A stretch of 22,740 nucleotides of DNA, taken from positions 1 to 22,740 of the IMG/VR virus record IMGVR_UViG_3300025889_001023; one strand, 5' to 3'. Origin of the DNA: a virus. Positions 1 through 6,727 of this stretch are shown in pieces (position 1 is the stretch's first letter; the number at the start of each line of letters is the position of its first letter). Under the pieces are notes generated by a model. That model was not told the origin of the DNA. It worked only from the letters and a program-made list of their open reading frames with translations, and searched no databases. The position numbers were made by a program, and so were the translations under genes.

Positions 1-265
1 GTGCTTGAAATCATTGCCACTAGTCCAAAAAGGCCACTCGAAAAAACAACATACACTCCCATATGGCGGGCGCGGCGGTCGGAAGGCAATCAAATCTCGC
101 GAACATTAGAGGTTAATCCGAAAAAATCGCCCTTATATATATATATTTTGGAATGGACTAAATGGACTAAATGGACTAGTGCCTTTAGTTTCAATGACTT
201 ACACACCACTTGGTAGGCCAAACGCCGAAAACCGTCAGAAATGATTTGGATAGTGCCCTAAGAAA
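1..265. other. gene-poor, AT-rich left region
   Basis: This stretch is clearly richer in A and T than the rest of the window and I see no convincing gene in it. It contains an alternating TA run (about 134-146), the 9-bp tandem repeats listed separately, and a 10-bp inverted repeat (CACTAGTCCA at 18-27, its reverse complement at 172-181). The 11-mer TCAATGACTTA occurs at 191-201 and again at 266-276, each followed about 10-12 bases later by TGGTAGG. An open frame from a GTG at base 1 to 216 reads through the repeats and gives a low-complexity protein without a recognisable ribosome site, so I do not call it. The layout resembles a control or origin region. Confidence 0.5.
152..178. repeat. 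three tandem 9-bp iteron-like repeats
   Basis: AATGGACTA occurs three times without gaps (152-160, 161-169, 170-178), all perfect copies. They sit directly to the right of an AT run. The last copy overlaps the right arm of a 10-bp inverted repeat whose left arm is at 18-27. Short tandem repeats beside an AT-rich tract are typical of initiator-binding sites in replication origins, or of multi-site operators. No initiator gene is visible here, so the function is inference. Confidence 0.75.
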
Positions 266-359
266 TCAATGACTTAGCCTGCCTAGTGGTAGGATGTGGC
301 ACCGTATTACCACATTCAAATTTCCGCCCATGTTAGACGATGATTGACGCGTGCTACCC

Positions 360-500
360 GACTGACCGACCCGACTACTGTCACGCGGCGCATATGCACG
401 AACCATGCCAGACTGCCTGACGCGCCCTGACTGACCGACCGAACTACTACCACGCCTCACACCTGAGCGAGCCGACTGACTGACCGAACTACTACCACGC
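360..500. repeat. three dispersed copies of a 27-bp element
   Basis: A 27-bp sequence beginning GACTGACCGAC and ending CTAC(C/T)ACGC-like occurs at 360-386, 429-455 and 474-500. The second and third copies differ at a single base and the first is more diverged. Spacing between starts is 69 and 45 bases. The third copy runs straight into the palindrome at 499-521. The array lies beyond the terminator of the leftward gene, so it is probably not part of that mRNA. It could be a set of protein-binding sites, a recombination remnant or a small repeat family. The sequence alone does not decide. Confidence 0.75.
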
Positions 501-521
501 TTTGTTACCGGGTAACAAAGC
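499..521. promoter_or_regulatory. 23-bp palindrome, candidate operator (left copy)
   Basis: Arms GCTTTGTTACC (499-509) and GGTAACAAAGC (511-521) are perfectly complementary around one central base. The core TTTGTTAC...GTAACAAA recurs at 1431-1449 on the other side of the leftward gene, also with a single central base. Dyads of this type are commonly bound by dimeric helix-turn-helix repressors or ParB-like proteins. Which protein binds is unknown. Confidence 0.6.
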
Positions 522-533
522 TGTGCGGCGGGC

Positions 534-565
534 AAAAGAAAACGCCCGCCGGGTTAGGGCGGGCG
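534..565 (-). terminator. intrinsic terminator of the leftward gene
   Basis: Read on the minus strand, an 8-bp GC-rich stem (CGCCCGCC pairing with GGCGGGCG) encloses a 7-base loop and is followed at once by TTTTCTTTT. It lies about 30 bases after the stop codon of the leftward gene. An alternative stem using 526-533 and 544-551 is also possible. Confidence 0.85.
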
Positions 566-596
566 TCGTAGGCTTAGGTCGGAATGTTGGCGCGGA

Positions 597-1313
597 TTAC
601 TTGTACTGCGCCTCAAGCGCTTCGTCGGCATGGTCGACGCGATCCGCAAACGCCATGACCGCCGCCGCCAGTTCCGCGTGGCAACCACCTGTTTCCGCCA
701 TACGCTTGTTGAGTGTCTGGCGGAGCGCGACAGCCTGCCCGCGAATGTAGCTTTCCAGCCGTTCCCGCGTCCATGGTTCATCGTGGCCAGCGTCGCCGGG
801 ATTGGTGACAGTCACCTTGTCGCCTTCGCCTTCGCCTTCGCCTTCGCCTTCGCCCTTGGCGTTGCCTTCGGCGCGTGCGCCGCGTTCCTTCGGTTCGATC
901 AGTCCCGCCGCCTTGAGCGCGCGATGGTAGGCGGTTCGGCACGCGCCGTACGCGAGTTCTTCCGTCTCGGTCCGAGCCCGCGTCTGCTTTTTCGAGAGTT
1001 TGCGGCCGTGACCAGCGCTGGCCAGAATGTCGGCGGCCGTCACCTTGGCGTTGTCGCGGATGCTCAGATAGGAGGAGATGTAGGCGAGCTGGAAAGCGCG
1101 CTTGTTCTCCGCCGTGTCTCCGCCCGCCGCTTTGATGGCGTTGCCAGCGTCGACAGCGGCCCTGCCATTGGTGCGGTCCGCTTTAGCCAGCGTGCCAGCC
1201 ATGCTGCGAATATTGTCGAGCAGCTCCGCCGTCTTGTCAGCCTTCGCACCGTTCACGACGGTATCCAGAATCTTGGCGGCGGCGTCAACAGTGATCCTTG
1301 TGTGCGCGTTCAT
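597..1313 (-). CDS. unknown leftward phage protein with Gly-Glu linker
   Basis: I do not recognise this 238-aa protein. It starts at the ATG complementary to 1311-1313 with AAGGAA upstream at good spacing, and it has its own terminator. The N-terminal ~140 residues are Ala-rich and probably helical, with a basic stretch (GHGRKLSKKQTR around residues 100-112). A (Gly-Glu)5-6 tract follows, encoded by a hexanucleotide repeat, then a C-terminal helical segment of about 70 residues. The larger open frame on the opposite strand is a shadow: it lacks an equivalent ribosome site. It is the only leftward gene in the window and is bracketed by two related palindromes, so it may be regulatory or an early gene. 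That is inference only. Confidence 0.8.
   Translation of the reverse strand: MNAHTRITVDAAAKILDTVVNGAKADKTAELLDNIRSMAGTLAKADRTNGRAAVDAGNAIKAAGGDTAENKRAFQLAYISSYLSIRDNAKVTAADILASAGHGRKLSKKQTRARTETEELAYGACRTAYHRALKAAGLIEPKERGARAEGNAKGEGEGEGEGEGDKVTVTNPGDAGHDEPWTRERLESYIRGQAVALRQTLNKRMAETGGCHAELAAAVMAFADRVDHADEALEAQYK
820..855. repeat. hexanucleotide tandem repeat (TCGCCT)n
   Basis: Five perfect TCGCCT units (820-849) are followed by a TCGCCC unit. They lie inside the leftward gene and encode the Gly-Glu tract of its linker. The unit is two codons long, so slippage would change linker length without shifting frame. Confidence 0.85.
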
Positions 1314-1332
1314 GGTCTAGTTCCTTTCATAT

Positions 1333-1349
1333 GGGACCCCATAGGTCCC
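1333..1349. promoter_or_regulatory. small inverted repeat upstream of leftward gene
   Basis: GGGACC (1333-1338) and GGTCCC (1344-1349) form a 6-bp dyad with a 5-base spacer, overlapping an alternative dyad TATGGG/CCCATA. It lies 20-35 bases before the start codon, just upstream of the ribosome site, so it could be an operator or a leader hairpin. Confidence 0.3.
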
Positions 1350-1373
1350 GCCCGGGCAAAAGCGCCCACACAC

Positions 1374-1402
1374 ATAATCTCACACATAAGAGCATGATGC
1401 AA
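1374..1402 (-). promoter_or_regulatory. candidate promoter of the leftward gene
   Basis: On the minus strand TTGCAT (1402-1397) and GATTAT (1379-1374) are separated by 17 bases, a moderate match to a sigma-70 type promoter. It would start transcription about 50 bases before the gene. The palindrome at 1431-1449 lies about 30 bases upstream of the -35 box. The match is imperfect in both boxes. Confidence 0.35.
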
Positions 1403-1430
1403 GCATGGATAACGCTTAATTCGTGCGGAT

Positions 1431-1449
1431 TTTGTTACGTCGTAACAAA
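1431..1449. promoter_or_regulatory. 19-bp palindrome, candidate operator (right copy)
   Basis: Arms TTTGTTACG (1431-1439) and CGTAACAAA (1441-1449) pair perfectly around one central base. The first and last eight bases match the palindrome at 499-521, which makes a shared binding protein likely. It lies upstream of the candidate leftward promoter in the divergent region. Confidence 0.6.
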
Positions 1450-1612
1450 GTTGAGACGCCGCTCGCGAGAGACTAGGTGCCGCCGCCCTAGAAAGAATTC
1501 TTTCCCTCGACTGCACCCCTTGGGGGGTTTTGCTGATCGCCCACTTCCACTTCACGGTCCCCCACACATTTTTTCTAAAATTTTTTAGATTAAAATTTGA
1601 CCTCATTAGACG
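1450..1612. other. divergent intergenic region, no gene seen
   Basis: This part of the divergent region holds a perfect 14-bp palindrome GAAAGAATTCTTTC (1491-1504) and a CCCC-TT-GGGG run followed by TTTT near 1516-1531. It also has a strongly AT-rich tract (about 1568-1600) containing the dyad CTAAAA/TTTTAG. The AT-rich tract would melt easily and lies just upstream of the candidate rightward promoter. I see no convincing coding sequence. Confidence 0.5.
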
Positions 1613-1641
1613 TTGACAACCCCCAACCGCCGCCACACAAT
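1613..1641 (+). promoter_or_regulatory. candidate rightward promoter
   Basis: TTGACA (1613-1618) is a perfect -35 box. After 17 bases comes CACAAT (1636-1641), a 4-of-6 match to a -10 box. An AT-rich tract lies immediately upstream, as in promoters with an UP-type element. Transcripts would carry the leader hairpin and the 39-codon ORF, and could run on into the late operon. Confidence 0.4.
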
Positions 1642-1689
1642 TCCTGTGTTCGACCACCAGATCGCCAAGGATCAGGTAGAGGGACCTTC

Positions 1690-1732
1690 ACGGACCGTCG
1701 CGTGCAGCTTCCGGGCATCAGCGACGGTCCGT
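1690..1732 (+). promoter_or_regulatory. perfect 12-bp leader hairpin
   Basis: ACGGACCGTCGC (1690-1701) is exactly complementary to 1721-1732, with a 19-base loop. It lies between the candidate promoter and the small ORF at 1752 and is not followed by a T run, so it does not look like a terminator. It could stabilise or process the leader RNA, or be a protein-binding site. Confidence 0.6.
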
Positions 1733-1751
1733 CTCGTTCAGGGAGTAACAC

Positions 1752-1871
1752 ATGGAAAAGCTGCGCAACGTCCTTTCCACGATCGCGGAGTACGCGCTCA
1801 AGGTGGGTCTCGACGGGCGGACCATCCTCTGGGTCGCCTTCTCCTTCACGCTCGGAGCGTGGATTTTCTGA
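1752..1871 (+). CDS. 39-aa small protein with hydrophobic C-terminus
   Basis: This short ORF encodes 39 residues and has a good ribosome site (AGGGAG about 8 bases before the ATG). The first half is amphipathic (MEKLRNVLSTIAEYALKVG). The last 15 residues (ILWVAFSFTLGAWIF) are almost wholly hydrophobic and could insert into the inner membrane. It stands alone between the divergent control region and the packaging operon. Size and layout would suit a small phage membrane protein, for instance a holin-like or superinfection-related peptide, but no family is recognisable. The hydrophobic stretch is short for a full membrane span. The larger overlapping frames in this area lack ribosome sites. Confidence 0.55.
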   Translation: MEKLRNVLSTIAEYALKVGLDGRTILWVAFSFTLGAWIF

Positions 1872-2082
1872 CTTGCGCGCCATGCGCGAAGCACGCTACA
1901 CTCCGTCCCGGTTCAGTCAGACTTCCCCGGCGTCGCGGCGTCTCCCCAAAATCACAGGCGCCGGGGATTTTCCAGACCTCCCTCCCCGATTGACACATGC
2001 AGGTCCGAAGGTTACGCTTCGGGGCGTATCGCCGTGATCTTCAGGCGAGCGCGCGACCGAGAACACAAGGACCGGAAAGACA
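1872..2082. other. intergenic leader of the late operon
   Basis: No gene is seen here. CCCCGGCG (1925-1932) can pair with CGCCGGGG (1959-1966), followed by ATTTT, a weak terminator-like hairpin. A 6-bp hairpin CCGAAG/CTTCGG (2005-2010/2017-2022) and a small GGCG/CGCC stem (2023-2033) follow. TTGACA at 1990-1995 could be a -35 box, but the bases 16-18 downstream match a -10 box poorly. Confidence 0.4.
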
Positions 2083-2355
2083 ATGGACTTCAGCAAGGCG
2101 CTACTGGAAATCAAGGCGGGCCATCGGATAGCGCGCAGGGGTTGGAACGGGAAGGGGATGTTCGTCTTCCTCGTGCCCGGATCGACCTTCAGGGTGAACC
2201 GTCAGCCGCTTCTGGGCATCTACCCGGAAGGAACCGAGATCAGCTATCACTCTCACGTCGACATGCGGACGGCGGATGGTCAGATCGTCCCTTGGCTGGC
2301 GAGCCAGACTGACCTGCTGGCCGACGACTGGGATTACGCTGAGCCGATCCCCTGA
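2083..2355 (+). CDS. tad2: Tad2-like anti-Thoeris protein (DUF2829)
   Basis: This 90-aa protein has the features of the DUF2829 family. The N-terminus (MDFSKALLEIKAGHRIARRG) runs into WNGKGM, and the C-terminal half has PWLASQTDLLADDW. The family length (about 80-100 aa) matches. Established knowledge: characterised members, named Tad2, are oligomeric sponges that bind the gcADPR signal made by Thoeris TIR proteins and so block this NADase-based defence. They act in the cytoplasm as counter-defence. The start ATG has GGAAAG just upstream. It is the first gene of the packaging operon, 10 bases before the putative small terminase. Many DUF2829 proteins are untested, so the activity here is inferred from the family. 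Confidence 0.85.
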   Translation: MDFSKALLEIKAGHRIARRGWNGKGMFVFLVPGSTFRVNRQPLLGIYPEGTEISYHSHVDMRTADGQIVPWLASQTDLLADDWDYAEPIP

Positions 2356-2365
2356 GACCTGAACC

Positions 2366-2818
2366 ATGAACGCGCTGGCCACGATCGACATGGACAAGCT
2401 GGACGAGGCGTTTCCACCTCCGAGGAACCCTGCCAAGTTGTCGTGGCCGGCGACGCTCCCCCTTGAGATCGCGCTGCGGATCGCGACACCGAAGGTGATC
2501 TGCGAGCAGTACGGGGTTTCCCGCGAGGAGTGGCTGCAGCTGATCGCGCACCCGGTGTTCGTCGCCGAGGTCGAGGCCGCGAACGAGATGCTCAAGCGCG
2601 AGGGCATGTCGTTCAAGATGAAGGCCGCGATGCAGGCCGACGCGTATCTGGAGACCATGTACACGCTGGCGACCGACCCGACGGTTTCCCCGGTGGTGCG
2701 GGCCGACCTGATGAAGTTCACGATCAACGCCGCCGGTCTCAACGCCGGCAAGGATCAGGGCAAGACCAACATCAACGTCGGCGTGGGTTTCAGCATCAAG
2801 ATGGACCTGTCGCGGTGA
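2366..2818 (+). CDS. terS: putative terminase small subunit
   Basis: This 150-aa protein directly precedes the large terminase and overlaps it by four bases (GTGA). Small terminases bind the packaging start on the phage DNA and hand it to the motor. The sequence is largely helical, with a possible helix-turn-helix near residues 38-60 (RIATPKVICEQYGVSREEW). A helical stretch (residues ~70-118) that could oligomerise follows, and the Gly/Asn-rich tail suits interaction with the large subunit. I assign it mainly by position, size and this layout. No catalytic motif is expected. The ribosome site before the ATG is weak, suggesting coupling to the upstream gene. Confidence 0.65.
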   Translation: MNALATIDMDKLDEAFPPPRNPAKLSWPATLPLEIALRIATPKVICEQYGVSREEWLQLIAHPVFVAEVEAANEMLKREGMSFKMKAAMQADAYLETMYTLATDPTVSPVVRADLMKFTINAAGLNAGKDQGKTNINVGVGFSIKMDLSR

Positions 2819-4308
2819 TCCAGCCCAAGGCCGACGTGTTCGTCTACAAGCCGCCGCCGACGGTCCGGGAGTTCATCTCCCACTACAAGCCGGGAGAGCT
2901 GTTCTTCGATTGGATCGAGGGTCCGGTCGGTTCGGCGAAGACCACCGGGAACTTCTTCAAGCTGTGCCGGCTGGCCGCGCTGCAGGAGCCGCAGGCGGAC
3001 GGTATCCGGAGGACGCGGTGCGTGATCGTCCGTAACACCTACCCGATGCTGCGGGACACGACGCTGAAGTCGTGGCAGCAGTGGTTCAAGGACGACGAGG
3101 CCGGGGAGTGGTTGGCGACGCAGAACACGTTCATCCTCCGCTTCGACGACGTCGAGTGCGAGGTGCTGTTCCGGCCGCTCGACACGCCGGACGACGTCAA
3201 CCGGGTGCTGTCGCTGGAGGTGACGTTCGCCATCATCGACGAGTTCGTCAACATCCCCAAGGCGATCATCGAGAGCCTGTCCGGCCGCTGCGGGCGCTAC
3301 CCGTCGGCCAAGGACGGCGGGGCGACGAACTGGGGGATGTGGGGTGCGTCCAACACGGACACCGAAGACAACTGGTGGTTCGACCACCTCCACGCCGAGG
3401 ACCGCGTCCGGCTGCACGAGTACGACCAGTGGACGAAGGGTCAGGTCTGGCAGGTCAACGCCAACACCAAGCTGTTCGTCCAGCCGTCGGGCTTCAGCCC
3501 GGACGCGGAGAACTTGGAGAACCTGCCGGGCGGCGCCGCGTACTACACCAACCTCGCGGTCGGCAAGTCGGTCGCGTGGATCAAGCAGTTCATCGAGGTC
3601 GAGTGGGGCTTCTCCATCGCCGGCACGCCGGTGGTCCCCACGTTCCGGGCCGAGCTGCACGTGTCGAAAGTTCCGCTGGTGTGGAACCCGGGCCTCATGA
3701 TGGTGGTCGGGCTCGATCCCGGGATCGGAGGTCTGGCGGCGATCTTCATGCAGGAGGACCTGATCGGGCGGCTGCTGGTCTACGGCGAGGTGATCGCCAA
3801 GGGCTACGGCGCCAAGCGGTTCATCAGCGAGAAGCTCAAGCCCTACATCCGGAGGCGGTTTCCCGGCTGCGAGCGGATCACCATCGCGCCCGACCCGGCG
3901 GCGGCCAACCGGTCGGCCAACGATGAGAAGACTATCGTGGACACGTTCCGCGAGGAGTACGACGTCTCCATCGAGAGCAACAATCGTCTTCCTCTCAGGC
4001 TTGACGCGATAGACCACTACACGACACGGCTGGTCGAGGGCAAGCCGGCGCTGTTGATCGACGGGGCGGAATGCCCCATACTCGTTCGCGCGCTCAAGGG
4101 GGGCTGGCGGTACGCGCTGAACCCCAAGAACGAGGAAATGAAGGGGTCGGAGCCGGAGAAAAACCAGTATTCGCATCCCGGAGACGGCTTCGGGTACGGC
4201 GCAAGGTTCTTCGTACGGGAAGGTGATGTTCTGGCGAAGATGGAACGGATCAAGCAGTCCCGTCGGACCCGGCCGGTGAACCGGGGCAGTGCTTACCACT
4301 ATAGGTGA
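2815..4308 (+). CDS. terL: terminase large subunit (ATPase and nuclease)
   Basis: The motor protein that pumps DNA into the prohead through the portal and cuts concatemers. I start it at the GTG that overlaps the stop of the previous gene, giving 497 aa, the usual size. Residues upstream in the open frame are a shadow of the small terminase. Walker A is GPVGSAKTT at residues 36-44. Walker B with the catalytic acid is FAIIDE, D142/E143. The C-terminal RNase H-like nuclease shows three acidic positions: GLDPG (D301), PDPAAANR (D360) and HPGDGFGYG (D457). All key motifs are intact. A GTG at 2839 is an alternative start. The long antisense frame over this gene is not coding. Confidence 0.95.
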   Translation: MIQPKADVFVYKPPPTVREFISHYKPGELFFDWIEGPVGSAKTTGNFFKLCRLAALQEPQADGIRRTRCVIVRNTYPMLRDTTLKSWQQWFKDDEAGEWLATQNTFILRFDDVECEVLFRPLDTPDDVNRVLSLEVTFAIIDEFVNIPKAIIESLSGRCGRYPSAKDGGATNWGMWGASNTDTEDNWWFDHLHAEDRVRLHEYDQWTKGQVWQVNANTKLFVQPSGFSPDAENLENLPGGAAYYTNLAVGKSVAWIKQFIEVEWGFSIAGTPVVPTFRAELHVSKVPLVWNPGLMMVVGLDPGIGGLAAIFMQEDLIGRLLVYGEVIAKGYGAKRFISEKLKPYIRRRFPGCERITIAPDPAAANRSANDEKTIVDTFREEYDVSIESNNRLPLRLDAIDHYTTRLVEGKPALLIDGAECPILVRALKGGWRYALNPKNEEMKGSEPEKNQYSHPGDGFGYGARFFVREGDVLAKMERIKQSRRTRPVNRGSAYHYR

Positions 4309-6452
4309 TGTCGATGGCGCAGGAGTTGGCGGTGGTCGAGCAGCAGCCCAGTCAGGGACCGGCGATTACGCGCGCCATGGTCTCGGCTCTTGGGTCTCAG
4401 CTCAAGCAGAAGTTCGACGGGTTCCGGTCCGATCGCGGGCCGCTGGAGCTGAAGCTGCTCCGCAACCTGCGGCAGACGCTGGGCATCCTCGACCCCGAGC
4501 TTGAGAAGCTGCTGGGACCGACCCGGTCCCGCGCCTATCCGCGACTGACGCGGATCAAGAACATCTCGACCCTGTCGCGGGTGATGAACCTGATGTTCAA
4601 CGGCACCGACCGGAACTACGGGGTGTCGGCCAGTCCGAACGCGGAGATGGACCCGAACGACGTCGTCGAGGCGATGCGCCGTCTCGGGGAACAGTACAAG
4701 CGTGAGGGTGTGCAGCCGACGATCGACGACAAGTTCATTCAGCATGCGACGCAGATGCTGGCCGACGAGCGGGCTTGGGAGCTGATGGTCGAGATTGACG
4801 ACCAGCTGCAGGAACTCGGCGGGTCTCAGGCGGAGAGCTACGTCAAGCTCAGCCGGGACGTGCTGCTAAGCGGCATCATGTACTGCTACGGCGCGGCGGT
4901 CGGACCGTTCGCCCGGCCGGTCGAGCGGACGGTGTGGCAGATCGACCCGACGACCGGGCAGCCGGCGCCGAGGAAGATCACGGTGTACAAGCCGCAGATC
5001 GAGAGCATGTCGGTCTGGGATATCTACCCGGACATGTCGGCCAAGAGCTTCCAGAAGCAGGACGGGTACTTCTACCGCAAGGTCCTGTCCCGCGCTCAGG
5101 TGTCGGACCTGCGCAAGCGCAAGGACTTCTTCAACGAGGTTATCACCGAGTACCTGAGCACGCATCAGGACGGTAATTGGGTCGAGCAGAATTTCGAGAC
5201 GCAGCTTCGCTCCATGGGCGTCGCCAACATGACCAGCGTGTCGCGCCGTGACCGGTCGAAGTTCGAGGTCATCGTGTGGTGCGGCCCGGTCGACGGACAT
5301 CAGCTGCGGCAGGCGGGTGTCGAAATCCCCGACGACCAGCTGGCGGACTATCTGGACGCCGAGGTCTGGATGATCGACGACTGGGTGATCAAGGCCGATC
5401 TGAACGTCTACACCCAGATGGGTGTGTCGATCCGGACGCTTCACACCTTCGTGTTCGAGGAGGACGACACCAGCCTTGCCGGCACGGGTCTCCCGGACAT
5501 CATTCGGGACAGCCAGATGACTGTAGCGTCATCGATGCGCATGCTGCTCGACAACGCGTCCGTGGTGTGCGGACCGATCACCGAGGTCAACATCGAGCTG
5601 CTCGCGGGCGATCAGGACGTGAGCGCGCTCGCGGCGTACGACACGGTCTACCGCAAGGGACGCGATCAGGACGCGGCCGCGCCGGCCGTCCGGTCGGTCG
5701 AGATCAACGCCCATATCGCGGAGCTGACCCAAGTGGTTGATCTCGGGATGCGGTTCGCCGACATGGAGAGCTTCGTCAACCCGGCGACGGGCGGGGACAT
5801 GGCGAAGCTGCCGAGCGAGGGGATGCGGACCGTTCCGGGCGCGTCGATGCTCTACAGCAACGCCGGTCTCCCGTTCAAGGACATCGTCCGGAATTTCGAC
5901 GTGTTCGTCGAGAGCGTGATCCAGTCGATGGTCCAGTTCAACAAGCTGTTCAACCCCCGGATCAAGGCGGGCGACTACAACGTCATCGCCAAGGGTGCGG
6001 CGAGCCTCGTCGCCAAGGAAGTGCAGGCCATCCAGATGGACCAGCTGAAGGCCGGCATGACGCCGGAAGACTGGGAGCTGGTCAACCGGGAAAAGTTCCT
6101 GCGGACGCAGTTCTCCGCGCGCAATCTGGACGACATGTTGCTGCCGCCGGAAGTCGTGGAGATGCGCAAGCAGGCGCGGTCGCAGGAGGCGGCGCAGCAG
6201 AAGGACCTGATGGTCAAGGCTGCTACCGCCGAGGTGCGCAAGACCATGGCCGAGGCGCTCAAGAACATCACGCAGTCGCAAAAGAACTCGGCCAGCGCCG
6301 ACAACGCGACCGTCGAGGCGGCGATGAAGCTGTTCGAGATCATGCTCAACGGTGACACCGGAGAGGGTGATGGCGGCGGTACGGCGCCGGAGACGGAGAC
6401 GCCGCCGCAGCTTCGGACCATTGTCGGCGGCATGGCGGGAGCAGGTCTGTGA
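4308..6452 (+). CDS. portal protein
   Basis: This 714-aa protein lies between large terminase and scaffold, the standard place for the portal, and its size fits podovirus-type portals. The portal forms the dodecameric ring at one capsid vertex that seats the terminase and later the tail. Helix-rich, Gln/Arg-rich stretches near residues 600-665 (KQARSQEAAQQK and following) suit the crown or barrel region, and the C-terminus is Gly/Pro-rich. The start is uncertain among GTG 4305, ATG 4308 and ATG 4314. I chose 4308 because TGATG joins it to the upstream stop. AGGTG lies close enough to serve the ATG at 4314. The gene ends in a GTGA overlap with the next one. Confidence 0.9.
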   Translation: MSMAQELAVVEQQPSQGPAITRAMVSALGSQLKQKFDGFRSDRGPLELKLLRNLRQTLGILDPELEKLLGPTRSRAYPRLTRIKNISTLSRVMNLMFNGTDRNYGVSASPNAEMDPNDVVEAMRRLGEQYKREGVQPTIDDKFIQHATQMLADERAWELMVEIDDQLQELGGSQAESYVKLSRDVLLSGIMYCYGAAVGPFARPVERTVWQIDPTTGQPAPRKITVYKPQIESMSVWDIYPDMSAKSFQKQDGYFYRKVLSRAQVSDLRKRKDFFNEVITEYLSTHQDGNWVEQNFETQLRSMGVANMTSVSRRDRSKFEVIVWCGPVDGHQLRQAGVEIPDDQLADYLDAEVWMIDDWVIKADLNVYTQMGVSIRTLHTFVFEEDDTSLAGTGLPDIIRDSQMTVASSMRMLLDNASVVCGPITEVNIELLAGDQDVSALAAYDTVYRKGRDQDAAAPAVRSVEINAHIAELTQVVDLGMRFADMESFVNPATGGDMAKLPSEGMRTVPGASMLYSNAGLPFKDIVRNFDVFVESVIQSMVQFNKLFNPRIKAGDYNVIAKGAASLVAKEVQAIQMDQLKAGMTPEDWELVNREKFLRTQFSARNLDDMLLPPEVVEMRKQARSQEAAQQKDLMVKAATAEVRKTMAEALKNITQSQKNSASADNATVEAAMKLFEIMLNGDTGEGDGGGTAPETETPPQLRTIVGGMAGAGL

Positions 6453-6727
6453 ACGTACGCCAGAAGCCGCAGGAGGTTCTTGATTTCGAGGCTGCCCGGG
6501 CCGCCAACGAGGCGACCATCCGGCAAATCTACGCGACGCGTGGAAGCATGGAAATGAACCTTATGGTTCAATACTTGACATCGTGCCTGCAGGAAGTGAA
6601 GAATAGTTTCCTGACCATATCTCCTGATCAGTTCGAGGTCGCGCGAGAGCGCGCCAAGGTATTTCAGGAGCTGCTCGACCTGATCACAAAAGCGCCGATG
6701 GTGGGCGCGACCAAGGGGCAACCATGA
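6449..6727 (+). CDS. small protein between portal and scaffold
   Basis: A 92-aa protein of no family I recognise. It begins with a GTG that overlaps the portal stop (GTGA), with GGGAGCAGG upstream, and ends in an ATGA overlap with the scaffold gene, so the three are translationally coupled. The sequence is mostly helical and soluble, with charged residues throughout and no membrane segment. The C-terminus is flexible (KAPMVGATKGQP). Position suggests a head-assembly role, such as a chaperone or minor head protein. That is inference. Confidence 0.8.
   Translation: MNVRQKPQEVLDFEAARAANEATIRQIYATRGSMEMNLMVQYLTSCLQEVKNSFLTISPDQFEVARERAKVFQELLDLITKAPMVGATKGQP

Noticed and set aside
1-216. Rightward 71-codon frame from base 1
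   Set aside because: It reads through the TA run and 9-bp repeats and gives low-complexity protein without a visible ribosome site; it could only be real if it continued from outside the window.
266-535. Leftward 89-codon frame with repeated GSSSVGQS-like peptide
   Set aside because: It starts at a TTG inside the terminator, has no ribosome site, and its repeats simply reflect the 27-bp DNA element.
630-1397. Rightward 255-codon frame opposite the leftward gene
   Set aside because: It is the high-GC shadow of the leftward gene, which has a ribosome site, a terminator and a more natural composition.
1516-1534. CCCCTTGGGG followed by TTTT as a T7-like terminator
   Set aside because: The loop would be only two bases and the stem four; too weak to call as a terminator.
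2755-4299. Leftward 514-codon frame opposite the large terminase
   Set aside because: Arg/Pro/Leu/Val-rich antisense shadow of a gene with all terminase motifs.
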